A stretch of 32,208 nucleotides of DNA from an uncultured Lachnospiraceae bacterium (GTDB lineage Bacteria; Bacillota; Clostridia; Lachnospirales; Lachnospiraceae). Positions 1 to 7,690 of the stretch are shown in pieces (position 1 is the first letter of the stretch; each line of letters starts with the position of its first letter). A program made the translations under genes and the position numbers. The notes under the pieces were generated by a model. It saw nothing but the letters and a program-made list of their open reading frames with translations, searched no databases and was not told the DNA's origin. The DNA lies in NCBI GenBank assembly GCA_910588295.1, contig CAJUQO010000025.1, positions 1 through 32,208 on the forward strand, read 5' to 3'.

Positions 1-198
1 TGGTGGATATTTCATTGCCACTTACCTGTCATGTAAACATATGGTTATGGAAAAAGTTTTGTAGTAGCACATTTCCCGTTGCCTCCTTAATCTTAAAAGC
101 AACACAGTCCAGATGAATGGAAAAGGGCTAAAAGTTTTCGCGGCATTTGCGGCGGCAGTGGAACAGGTTTGCCGGAAATGACAAGGGAACAAGGCATA
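1..198. other. No gene recognised at left edge
   Basis: This stretch lies downstream of the minus-strand azlCD remnant and runs off the window. I see no convincing coding frame, ribosome site, RNA gene or terminator in it. Confidence 0.5.
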
Positions 199-929
199 TC
201 ATAAAAATACGAACTGAACCAGCAGCATATAGCAGACCGTCCCCACGCCGATGCTCAACAGCACATTTTTTTTCCACACCTGCAGGATTGCTGTGAGGGC
301 CACGGCGGCACATTCCGGGATGCCGTGGGAACCGGTGGTGATCGAAATATCTTTTAAGCAGTAGACGACCAGCAGGCCCATGCTGGCCCATGCTGGCGTA
401 GGGAAGCTTTTCGCCGAGCCAGGTGACGAAGGGCGGCGTTTTTTCCGCCGTCGGAAAGAGCAGGAAAGGGAGAAACCGAGTGAGTATCGTCCCGGCTGCC
501 AGGGCGGTCAGCGCGAAATCCAGTCCGGTGCTGTTGAAAGTGACGAGTCTGCCGGCGGCGCATCCCAGCAGCGTGCCCAAAACCCAGTAGCACTGGTCAA
601 ACAGGGTGATCAGCATATGCAGCTTTCCCCTGTCCATATGTTCCGGAATCTTTTCGGCACATATGACGGAAAAGGTCTCGTCGGTCAGGCCGAAGATCAG
701 GTACGGTTTTCGGCTCCCTGTGCCGCTGTATGCCGGCAGCCAGCATGGGGATGCTGGCATATTGCAGGCTTCCCGCATAGACAAAAACGCTCGTGGCCAG
801 CGCCCAGCCAGCCCCGTAGCCCCGGGTCTCCATCAAGATGCCGTAGGCCATTCCCAAAAACAGGTAGCCCACCATGACCGGGATGGTTTTTTGTAATGCA
901 TAGATGAAAATATTTCTTTTGTTGTCCAT
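199..929 (-). pseudogene. azlCD: Broken azlC-azlD branched-chain amino acid exporter remnant
   Basis: AzlC and AzlD normally form a two-subunit inner-membrane exporter of branched-chain amino acids. The start at 929 has an AGAGGG ribosome site and gives a typical AzlC N-terminus (MDNKRNIFIYALQKTIPVMV). The frame fails near 740, where the text jumps from MLAAGIQ to a segment that continues in another frame as YLIFGLTDETFSVICAEK, a typical later AzlC motif; roughly 30 codons appear missing. Further on, AzlC text (STGLDFALTAL) runs directly into AzlD text (AAGTILTRFLPFLLF), so the C-terminus of AzlC and the N-terminus of AzlD have been deleted and the genes fused. A third lesion near 377-396 is a 10-bp tandem duplication (GCCAGCATGG twice on the minus strand); removing one copy restores YASMGLLVVY. 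The rest of AzlD then reads to a TGA at 199. With at least three lesions it is almost certainly non-functional. Confidence 0.8.
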
Positions 930-940
930 GAAAACCCTCT

Positions 941-1010
941 TTATATGCTGCCTCCGAACATTTTTTCCGCTTTTTTCGCCCATGTGTCAAATTTGTCCGG
1001 AATTTCAAAT
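941..1010 (-). pseudogene. Short open tail after potC, possible remnant of deleted potD
   Basis: Between the potC stop and the azlC start, one minus-strand frame reads as a plausible protein C-terminus (FEIPDKFDTWAKKAEKMF then GGSI) and stops at TAA (941-943). It has no start codon of its own. An AGGAGG sequence lies just upstream inside the potC end, where a following gene would be expected to start. PotD, the periplasmic-type polyamine-binding lipoprotein, usually follows potC, so this may be its last codons after an internal deletion. The identity as PotD is inference; the peptide is too short for me to recognise the family with certainty. Confidence 0.3.
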
Positions 1011-1793
1011 GTTCTCTTTATCCTCCTGGTTCCCTTGAAAACGGTTGGCCGCGAAAAGAATCAGCAGAATGGCCAAAAACAGCAGCGTGGACATGGCGTA
1101 CATCTCCGGGTTGATGCCCCGGCGCACCTCCTGGTAGAGCATGGTGGAGATGGTGTTGATCCCGGCCCCCTTGGTAAAATAAGTGATGATAAAGTCGTCA
1201 AGGGATATCGTGAAAGCCAGCAGGAAGCCGGAGAAAATCGCGGGCATGAGATCCGGCAGCACGACTTTCATAAAAGCGTAGACCGGTGTGGCCCCCAGAT
1301 CCAGGGCGGCTTCATAGATGCTTTTATTTGTCTGGCGCAGTTTGGGCATGACATTCAGGATGATGTAGGGGATGCACAGCGTAATGTGGGCAATCAGCAT
1401 TGAGGTATACCCTAGGTTCATAAAGCGCACAAAGAGGAGCATGATGGCGATGCCCGTGACGATGTCCGCGTTCAGCATGGGGATATTGGTGATGCTGGTG
1501 AGGACGCCCTGGCTCTGTTTTCCCATGGCCGCCATACCCAGGCAGGCCAGGGTTCCCAGCACTGTGGCGATAAGGGCCGCCGAGGCAGTCAAAAGCAGGG
1601 AGGTGCGCACGGCCTCCAGCACCGCCCCGTTCCGGAAGAGCTGTATGTACCAGCCAAAGGTAAAACCGCCCCAGACCGTCCGGGCCTTGGAGTTGTTGAA
1701 GGAACAGATGATCATGACCAGGATCGGAGCGTAGAGCAGGAAAAAGACCAGCCCTACATAAAAACGTTTCAGAAAAGCTTTTGTCCTTACCAT
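1005..1793 (-). CDS. potC: Spermidine/putrescine ABC transporter permease PotC
   Basis: One of the two integral membrane subunits of a polyamine ABC importer of the PotABCD type. The 262-aa protein has about six hydrophobic segments, beginning with one at residues 10-31. Near residues 160-190 it has the cytoplasmic EAA loop (EAALDLGATPVYAFMKVVLP) that docks on the ATPase PotA. Length and start fit the family. The ATG overlaps the potB stop (ATGGTAA), so the two are translationally coupled. No intact binding protein follows it. Only the transporter class is certain; the polyamine substrate is inferred from similarity to PotC. Confidence 0.9.
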   Translation of the reverse strand: MVRTKAFLKRFYVGLVFFLLYAPILVMIICSFNNSKARTVWGGFTFGWYIQLFRNGAVLEAVRTSLLLTASAALIATVLGTLACLGMAAMGKQSQGVLTSITNIPMLNADIVTGIAIMLLFVRFMNLGYTSMLIAHITLCIPYIILNVMPKLRQTNKSIYEAALDLGATPVYAFMKVVLPDLMPAIFSGFLLAFTISLDDFIITYFTKGAGINTISTMLYQEVRRGINPEMYAMSTLLFLAILLILFAANRFQGNQEDKENI

Positions 1794-2626
1794 AGGATCT
1801 GTCCCTCCCCCGTTTTGTCGTATTTGTTCATCAGCGGCATACTGACAAAGATGAAAAGCATCAATACCAGAGACAGGCCGCTTCCCAGCCCCCAGTCATT
1901 GGCCAGGGAGAATTCCTGTTCGATGACGTTGCCGATCAGCAGAATTTTGGAGCCTCCCAGAATATCCGCGATGACAAACTCGGATATGCCGGGAATGAAT
2001 ACCATGATCACGCCGCTCATGACGCCGGGCAGGGACAGGGGCAGGATGATCCGGCGGAATACGGTGACGCCGTCGGCCCCCAGATCCCTGGCGGCGTCGA
2101 TGACGTCCCGGTCGATCTTGCACAGGATATTGTAGATCGGCAGGATCATAAAGGGCAGGTATTCATAGACCATGCCGATCAGGATGGCTCCGTGGCTGTA
2201 CATCAGGTGCAGCCTGGGCAGACCGAAAAACTGCAGGATGGCGTTCAGGATCCCGGTGTTGGCCAGGATCATCTGCAGAGCCAGGATGCGCAGCAGAAAA
2301 TTGATCCACATGGGCAGGATGAACAACATGATCACGGTGCCGGACTGCCGGATGTTGGCGCGGCTTAAGATATAAGCCAGCGGGTAGGCAATGACCAGGC
2401 AGATGGCGGTGCTGCCCACGGCGATCAGCAGGGATTCCCAAAGGGCCTTCACATGGATCGGGTCCGCGATGGCGGCGAGATGTTCCAGGGTCAGTTGCCC
2501 TCCGTCCCCGGTCAGGCCGTAATACAGCACCATGATCAGGGGCAGGATAATGAAACCGGCGGCCCACACCAGATAAGGGCCGGCGAGAAATCTTTGTCTA
2601 TTCATCCAGAGCCACGGCTTTCTCAT
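1787..2626 (-). CDS. potB: Spermidine/putrescine ABC transporter permease PotB
   Basis: Second permease subunit of the polyamine importer, 279 aa. It opens with a membrane segment (FLAGPYLVWAAGFIILPLIM), has about six in total, and carries an EAA loop (DAARDLGADGVTVFRRIILP) at about residues 179-198 for contact with PotA. Two starts are possible. The ATG at 2626 lies within the end of potA, with GGAGG immediately against it. The ATG at 2605 begins MNRQRFLAG, overlaps the potA stop as ATGAATAG, and would give 272 aa; this is closer to the usual PotB N-terminus. The 3' end overlaps potC by 7 nt. Confidence 0.9.
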   Translation of the reverse strand: MRKPWLWMNRQRFLAGPYLVWAAGFIILPLIMVLYYGLTGDGGQLTLEHLAAIADPIHVKALWESLLIAVGSTAICLVIAYPLAYILSRANIRQSGTVIMLFILPMWINFLLRILALQMILANTGILNAILQFFGLPRLHLMYSHGAILIGMVYEYLPFMILPIYNILCKIDRDVIDAARDLGADGVTVFRRIILPLSLPGVMSGVIMVFIPGISEFVIADILGGSKILLIGNVIEQEFSLANDWGLGSGLSLVLMLFIFVSMPLMNKYDKTGEGQILW

Positions 2627-3674
2627 CCTCCGACACAGGTTTGTTCATAATCTGTATATTGAAGGGAATCACGTTGATGCTGACGGGCGTGCCCACCGGA
2701 TGGGCCACGGTGCTTTGTACCAGCCATTCAAATCCCCCGGCCTGAACCTCCATCTCGTAATGGACGCCTTTGAAAATCAGGTGGGAGACCACGCCGTCCA
2801 GAAGGCCCTTGCCCGGATCGCCCAGGATCACGTCCTCGGGACGGATCACCACGTCCACCGGCAGATTTTTTGGGAAACCCGCGTCTACGCAGGGAAAACG
2901 CACGCCCAGGATCTCCACCAGCCCGTCCCGGAGCATGATGCCGTCGATGATATTGCTGTCGCCGATGAAGTCGGCCACGAAGGCGTTCTCCGGTTCGTTG
3001 TAAATATCCTCCGGGGTGCCCATCTGCTGGATATAGCCCTGATTCATGACCACCACCGTGTCGGACATGGTCAGGGCTTCCTCCTGGTCGTGAGTGACAT
3101 AGATGAAGGTGATGCCCAGCTCGTTTTTCAGGCGGATCAGCTCGTACTGCATCTCCTGGCGGAGCTTTAAATCCAGGGCTCCCAAGGGCTCGTCTAAAAG
3201 CAGCACCTTCGGTTCGTTGACAATGGCCCGGGCGATGGCGATACGCTGCTGCTGGCCGCCGCTTAAAGCGGTGGGATTCCGCTTCTCGTAGCCCTCCAGG
3301 TTTACCAGTTTCAGGGCATAAGCGATCTTATCCCGGATATAGGCGTCGCTTTTTCCGCTGATCTTCAGGCCAAAGGCGATATTTTCCGCGATATTCATAT
3401 GGGGGAACAGAGCATATTTCTGGAATACGGTGTTCAGATTCCGCTTGTTGGGCGGAAGCATGGTGATATCCTCCCCGTCAAAGATTACACGGCCCCGGTC
3501 GGGGGTGACAAAGCCGCCCAGGATGCGCAGCGTCGTGGTCTTGCCGCAGCCCGAGGGGCCTAGAAGGGTCAGAAATTCATTTTCGCGGATGGAAAGGCTC
3601 AAGTCATCCAGAACCGTCTCGCCGTCGAAGGCTTTGGAGATATGGACAAGATCAATCAGTGGCTTTTTGCTCAA
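2598..3674 (-). CDS. potA: Polyamine ABC transporter ATP-binding protein PotA
   Basis: Cytoplasmic ATPase that powers the PotBC permease. From the chosen start the protein is 358 aa. It has Walker A (GPSGCGKT) at residues 39-46, the ABC signature LSGGQQQR at about 136-143, Walker B (VLLLDEP) near 156-162, the H-loop THDQEEAL, and a C-terminal TOBE-like part (from about residue 235) typical of PotA. I chose a TTG start at 3674 because AGGAGG lies 8 nt upstream and the text then begins SKKPLIDLVHISKAF, the normal family start. A longer reading to 3740 has no ribosome site. The gene follows the regulator gene after 79 bp in the same operon. Confidence 0.93.
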   Translation of the reverse strand: MSKKPLIDLVHISKAFDGETVLDDLSLSIRENEFLTLLGPSGCGKTTTLRILGGFVTPDRGRVIFDGEDITMLPPNKRNLNTVFQKYALFPHMNIAENIAFGLKISGKSDAYIRDKIAYALKLVNLEGYEKRNPTALSGGQQQRIAIARAIVNEPKVLLLDEPLGALDLKLRQEMQYELIRLKNELGITFIYVTHDQEEALTMSDTVVVMNQGYIQQMGTPEDIYNEPENAFVADFIGDSNIIDGIMLRDGLVEILGVRFPCVDAGFPKNLPVDVVIRPEDVILGDPGKGLLDGVVSHLIFKGVHYEMEVQAGGFEWLVQSTVAHPVGTPVSINVIPFNIQIMNKPVSEDEKAVALDE

Positions 3675-3753
3675 GGTGAGTTCCTCCTGTGGTAATGATG
3701 GGTGCGGACGCGGCCTGTTCCCATGGATTGCCCGGGGCAATACAGTGGTTGCA

Positions 3754-4287
3754 TCAGAAGCTGGGCGGGGTGCTGACCCAGATCAGCGTGGCGCCTCGCC
3801 GGGAGGTCAGGTAGTGCTGGGTGGCGGGGGTGAAGTAGAAGGATTCCCCACTTCTGGCCGTGTGGGTGTGGCCGTCCAGATGGACGGTCACGTCGCCCTT
3901 CAGCACATAGCCGAACTCCTCCCCCTCGTGGGGATTGTCAGGGTAGGTGGATCCGCCGGGCTCTAAACGCAGCAGGATCGGTTCCATCTGGTTTTTCTGG
4001 GCGTTCGGTATGATCCACTGGGTGGTGGCATGCAGCTGGGGCTCCTCTTTTGTGAAATAATCCTCCTTGGAAAATACGATTTGCTCCCCGGTTCTCTTAC
4101 GGAAAAATTCGCTTAAGTCGGTACCCAGGCACTGGAGGATATCCTGGAGGGTGGCGATGGAGGGGGAAGTCAGATCCCTTTCCAGCTGGGAGATGAACCC
4201 CTTCGACAGCTCCGTGCGGTTGGCCAGTTCCTCCTGGGTAAGCCCCTTTTGTATGCGCAGATCTTTGATCTTTTTTCCGATTTCCAT
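3754..4287 (-). CDS. XRE-family regulator with C-terminal cupin domain
   Basis: A 177-aa DNA-binding regulator. Residues 5-60 form a helix-turn-helix of the XRE type (IQKGLTQEELANRTELSKGF is the core). Residues about 105-175 form a small cupin barrel (PGGSTYPDNPHEGEEFGYVL, then GESFYFTPATQHYL). This layout is that of PuuR-like regulators, which often stand beside polyamine genes. It is the first gene of the operon ending in potABC, so it probably controls transporter expression and its own, perhaps by sensing a polyamine or related ligand in the cupin. Ligand and direction of control are inference. An inverted repeat over its own promoter is a natural operator candidate. Confidence 0.85.
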   Translation of the reverse strand: MEIGKKIKDLRIQKGLTQEELANRTELSKGFISQLERDLTSPSIATLQDILQCLGTDLSEFFRKRTGEQIVFSKEDYFTKEEPQLHATTQWIIPNAQKNQMEPILLRLEPGGSTYPDNPHEGEEFGYVLKGDVTVHLDGHTHTARSGESFYFTPATQHYLTSRRGATLIWVSTPPSF

Positions 4288-4392
4288 AAATTACGGCCCG
4301 ACGTATGGCCGGCGTGGGCCGCCCCCTTTCCGGTTTTGTATTGGTCACTCTAATAATAATCTCTGAGTTTAGTAACGGTAAACATTAATACG

Positions 4393-4420
4393 ATTATAGC
4401 GTAAAAAAACGGGGTGTCAA
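4393..4420 (-). promoter_or_regulatory. Sigma-A promoter of the regulator-potABC operon
   Basis: On the minus strand, TTGACA (4415-4420) is followed after 16 bp by a perfect TATAAT (4393-4398). It lies about 105 bp upstream of the XRE-cupin start and is the only good promoter for the whole leftward operon. Confidence 0.75.
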
Positions 4421-4435
4421 TACCTAATTTGACAC
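4414..4435. promoter_or_regulatory. Inverted repeat operator over the -35 box
   Basis: GTGTCAA (4414-4420), 8 bp, then TTGACAC (4429-4435) form a perfect 7-bp inverted repeat that contains the -35 hexamer of the operon promoter. A dimeric XRE regulator bound here would block RNA polymerase, which suggests autorepression. The repeat is seen directly; its use by the neighbouring regulator is inference. Confidence 0.5.
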
Positions 4436-4589
4436 AATCCGCGGGTGCACGGGCGGGAATAGGTACAGGGCGCTGTGAGGCGGGCTGATCTGCCAGGGGG
4501 TAGTGGATGGCTGGGAGCATACCTTGGACAGGAAAAAATATATGCATAGAGCGTATCCGAAATTATCCTGTAAAAATATTTACGGTTCA

Positions 4590-4618
4590 TTGACATACGA
4601 CAACAAAAACTGTAATAT
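4590..4618 (+). promoter_or_regulatory. Promoter for the DUF342-CheX-CheY operon
   Basis: TTGACA (4590-4595), 17 bp, TAATAT (4613-4618) facing right. The start codon of the first gene lies about 160 bp further on, so the leader is long and AT-rich. The rest of the 4288-4781 intergenic region holds the divergent promoter and no gene that I can support. Confidence 0.6.
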
Positions 4619-4781
4619 ATGAATATAAAAGAACTTAATCCAGAAAAAAATAATATATTATAGTAATTTTCAGAAAATACTGGGAGTTTGTGCAGGACGG
4701 AGAATCAAAAGTGGGTAATAGTGAGGGTGTGGATAGATACATGGTTTCATCTGTTTTGAAAGACAGACAGGAGGTGGGGGT

Positions 4782-6560
4782 ATGTTGCTAAAGGATACTA
4801 TGATAGGGAAGTGGATCGAATCTGTATTCTCTGCATACAAAAGCGGAAAGACGAAAGGAGACGCCGCTGAGGAGGTAAAGGAAAATGCGCTTCCGCCGGA
4901 AACGGCTGACAGCCCGCCGTCCCCGCCGCTGGATGCGGACTTTCTCCGGCTGCCTTCGGATCATGCGCTGTATAAGCTTTGGCGGATGTGGGTTTCGGAG
5001 GAAAAGGCTCTGGCCATGCCGACGTTGCGTCTGGAGGGGCCTCCTGACCGGTATGAGATTCTGACGGAGAATGAGATGCGCCGGGAACTGGCCCGTCTGG
5101 AGAAAAAGATCACGGATACGGCGGTTGCGCGGTTCAGGAAATCGGAGCCCGTGATGTCGCCGCAGACGGAGGAAACGGAGCAATCTCCCGAACCGCAGAT
5201 TCCGAATCTGGATGCTCAGGCCGTAGTTTTTTCCAGCAAGGATCAGATGCATGCCTGGCTTTTCATTTACCCGCCCGTGGGGGAGGGCCGGGAGGTAGAC
5301 CGGCCCATGCTGAACCAGGCAATGAGGGAGAATGAAGTGGTCTATGGCATAGATGAGGCGCTGCTTCAAAGCCTGCCCCAAAGCTCCCGGCGGTATTTTC
5401 AGCTATATTACGCGGCGGCAGGTAAACAGCCTGCAGCCGGCAAGGATGGTTATGTGGTGGAGAAATTCTCCCGGGAGACCCAGCGGGTCATCGGAATGGA
5501 TGAGGACAACAACGCAGATTACACGGAGCTCAATATGGTGCGCAACGTGGAGGAGGGGGAAGTGATCTGTGAGATCGTTCCGCCCGTACCCGGCGTGCCG
5601 GGCAAGACCGTGGCGGGGAGGACGCTCACGCCCAGGGAGGGGAAAAAGGCAAAGGCGCCTATGGGGCGCAATACCAAGCTTTCCAAGGATGGGAAAGAAT
5701 TGATCGCATCGAAGACGGGCCATCTGGAGTTTGACGGACGGAATTTCCGGGTGATGCCCCTTTTGGATATTCCGAAAAACGTGGATTATTCTACGGGAAA
5801 TTTGAATTTTCTGGGAGATATTCATGTGCACGGCGATGTGCTCAACGGCTTTACGGTGCGGGCCATGGGCAATATCATTGTGGACGGCGTGGTGGAGGCA
5901 AGCACGGTGATCGCCGGCGGGAGGCTGACCGTGGGGAAGGGCATTAAAGGCGACGGTCAGGCGCTGATAAAAGCCTGCGAGGGTATTTATGCCAAATATC
6001 TGGAGAGCAGTAATGTCTGTACCCAGAGCGACCTGCATGCAGACTGTATCATCAATTGTAATGTTTACAGTGACGGCACAGTCCAGACGACATCCGGCCG
6101 GGGCGTTATCGTCGGCGGGAAAATACAGGCATCTTCCGTGAAAGCTAAAATCATCGGCTCAAGGTCTGAGTGTCTCACCGAGATAAAACTCGGCGGCACG
6201 CCCAGCCAGGATTTTGAGTACGAAGATCTTGTGAGGGAAATCATGGAGCTGGAGCAGGAGTATGCGGAACTTGAGCGCCAGCCGGATAACCCGGCAAAGG
6301 CCAGGAGGCTGCCGATGGTGCGGATGAAACTGTCCGTCAACCGGGAAAAGCTGCAGCAGTATAAGGACGGCCTGTTAAAATATGGGAAGGAAATAGGAAA
6401 CGGGGATGAAGAGCAGCCGAGGCCGGAGAGCCACCGGCTGGCCTGCGGTATTGTGTACGCGGGGACGGAAGTGACGATCGGTGAGGATACCCTGCGGGTT
6501 GAGAATGAGACGTCAAAATGCACCATCGGGCTGCAGGAAGGAGAAGTAAGATTTTTATAA
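4782..6560 (+). CDS. DUF342 (FapA-like) beta-solenoid protein
   Basis: A 592-aa soluble protein of the DUF342/FapA family. Residues 1-115 are a variable N-terminal part. Residues about 165-340 hold the conserved lead-in (NVEEGEVICEIVPPVPGVPG, then DGKELIASKTGHLEFDG). Residues about 345-470 form a right-handed beta-helix of short repeats (GNIIVDGVVEASTVIAGGRL), and residues about 485-550 a predicted coiled coil rich in E, K and L. It ends in a small beta domain. There is no signal peptide or membrane segment. AGGAGG lies upstream of the ATG. FapA proteins have been tied to flagellar assembly or polar localisation in Vibrio, but most DUF342 proteins have no known function. The CheX- and CheY-like genes that follow within 20 bp suggest a signalling role. 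The exact role is unknown. Confidence 0.85.
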   Translation: MLLKDTMIGKWIESVFSAYKSGKTKGDAAEEVKENALPPETADSPPSPPLDADFLRLPSDHALYKLWRMWVSEEKALAMPTLRLEGPPDRYEILTENEMRRELARLEKKITDTAVARFRKSEPVMSPQTEETEQSPEPQIPNLDAQAVVFSSKDQMHAWLFIYPPVGEGREVDRPMLNQAMRENEVVYGIDEALLQSLPQSSRRYFQLYYAAAGKQPAAGKDGYVVEKFSRETQRVIGMDEDNNADYTELNMVRNVEEGEVICEIVPPVPGVPGKTVAGRTLTPREGKKAKAPMGRNTKLSKDGKELIASKTGHLEFDGRNFRVMPLLDIPKNVDYSTGNLNFLGDIHVHGDVLNGFTVRAMGNIIVDGVVEASTVIAGGRLTVGKGIKGDGQALIKACEGIYAKYLESSNVCTQSDLHADCIINCNVYSDGTVQTTSGRGVIVGGKIQASSVKAKIIGSRSECLTEIKLGGTPSQDFEYEDLVREIMELEQEYAELERQPDNPAKARRLPMVRMKLSVNREKLQQYKDGLLKYGKEIGNGDEEQPRPESHRLACGIVYAGTEVTIGEDTLRVENETSKCTIGLQEGEVRFL

Positions 6561-6578
6561 TGCAGGGAGGGCGGAACT

Positions 6579-7076
6579 ATGATGTCAGAGGAAATTTTAC
6601 AGAAGGTGTTTGATCAGAGTATCCGTGATATCACAGAGCGTGTGGGCGGTATTCGCTTATACCAGATGAATGCGCCGCCGAATAATAGTATGTGTACGGT
6701 GCATGTGGGGTTTGAAAGGGGTCTTGAATCTATTCTGGCTCTTCACGCGGATCTGGAGGTGTTTACCCGGCTGACCCGCTATATGCTGAAAAGCGAGGAA
6801 GTAACGTTCCAGGATGTGGAGGATTTTGCAACGGATTTTTTCAACGTGCTGTGCGGAAATATTACCGTGCGCCTGTTCCAGGCAACGAAGGTTGCCCTGC
6901 GTTTCAGTATACCCGCGTTTTATGTAGGTATTTACCGGCCGGACGGACACAGGGAACAGTTTGCGATTCACTATTCCAGTGACCGGAATGAGGCTGTCCG
7001 CCTCATTCACTATACGCCCCGCGATATTTTTATTGAAAGAGGTGATACTTATGGGAAAAAGAATCATGGTGGTTGA
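6579..7076 (+). CDS. CheX-like chemotaxis phosphatase
   Basis: A 165-aa single-domain protein of the CheC/CheX/FliY fold, a class that removes phosphate from CheY-P. The signature helix is visible at residues 80-94 (VEDFATDFFNVLCGN). It matches the pattern acidic-x-x-N with a following G-N, with D86 in place of the usual Glu and N89 as the conserved Asn. GGGAGGG stands 8 nt before the ATG at 6579. The gene starts 18 bp after the DUF342 gene and its 3' end overlaps the CheY gene by 26 nt, so the three are one operon. The natural substrate is inferred to be the neighbouring CheY. No kinase or receptor is encoded here. Confidence 0.8.
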   Translation: MMSEEILQKVFDQSIRDITERVGGIRLYQMNAPPNNSMCTVHVGFERGLESILALHADLEVFTRLTRYMLKSEEVTFQDVEDFATDFFNVLCGNITVRLFQATKVALRFSIPAFYVGIYRPDGHREQFAIHYSSDRNEAVRLIHYTPRDIFIERGDTYGKKNHGG

Positions 7077-7425
7077 CGACTCCCGTGCTTTTGCCCGACA
7101 ACTGAAAAGCATGCTGGAGGACACGGATTATGAGATTGCCGCATACTGTGCGGACGGAGCTACTGCCATTGACCTGTATGATGAGGTACAGCCGGATCTG
7201 GTGACGATGGATATCCTTATGCCGGGTATGGACGGATTGGATGCGGCCCGCATATTGATTGAGGATCATCCGGACGCCAGGGTGGTGATGGTGTCCTCAT
7301 TGGCGTATGACGAGTCCATCGACGAGGCGCAGGCGATCGGGACAAAAGCCTTTGTCTACAAGCCTTTGGAACGGGAGCGTCTTCTGTCCGCCCTGGATGA
7401 TGTGACGGTGGATTTGCAGCCCTGA
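7051..7425 (+). CDS. CheY-like single-domain response regulator
   Basis: A 124-aa receiver domain with no output domain. The acidic pocket is D9-D10, the phospho-acceptor is D54 (LVTMDILMPGMDG), S82/S83 takes the place of the conserved Ser/Thr, and K104 stands in KAFVYKP. The start at 7051 has GAGGTGA upstream and begins MGKRIMVVDDS as the family does; longer readings into the CheX gene are not needed. It overlaps the CheX gene by 26 nt. With no kinase nearby, phosphate must come from a kinase encoded elsewhere. The partner is probably the CheX-like phosphatase, with the DUF342 protein as possible target (inference). Confidence 0.92.
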   Translation: MGKRIMVVDDSRAFARQLKSMLEDTDYEIAAYCADGATAIDLYDEVQPDLVTMDILMPGMDGLDAARILIEDHPDARVVMVSSLAYDESIDEAQAIGTKAFVYKPLERERLLSALDDVTVDLQP

Positions 7426-7507
7426 AACGTGTGTTTGACACTTGCGCCCTGCTATCAGATATGCCATATTAAACATAGAAAAAGGGAAAGCCATAGAAGC
7501 TATAAAG

Positions 7508-7536
7508 GCGCCAGGTGTGTCCGCCGCACCTGGCGC
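7508..7536 (+). terminator. Strong hairpin after the CheY gene
   Basis: GCGCCAGGTG (7508-7517) pairs perfectly with CACCTGGCGC (7527-7536) across a 9-nt loop. It lies 80 bp after the CheY stop. No T-run follows, so it is either a weak terminator or an mRNA-end stabiliser. Confidence 0.45.
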
Positions 7537-7558
7537 ATAGAAAGTACAGTACCAGGTG

Positions 7559-7589
7559 GTATAAAAATGCAGATTTTACACACATTATA
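7559..7589 (+). promoter_or_regulatory. Candidate sigma-G promoter for spoVAD
   Basis: GTATA (7559-7563) and CATTATA (7583-7589) resemble the sigma-G consensus (GHATR and CATNNTA). Spacing is 19 bp, one more than usual. spoVA genes are classic sigma-G targets expressed in the forespore, so context supports it. The distance to the start codon is about 100 bp. Confidence 0.4.
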
Positions 7590-7690
7590 GTATCGCACGG
7601 CGAAAGCGGCGCATTTTGCCGTGTAAAAAGGACATGTGCATACCCGGGACGGACGAAGCGGCCCGGGACGGATCATATTTGGAGGTGTGT

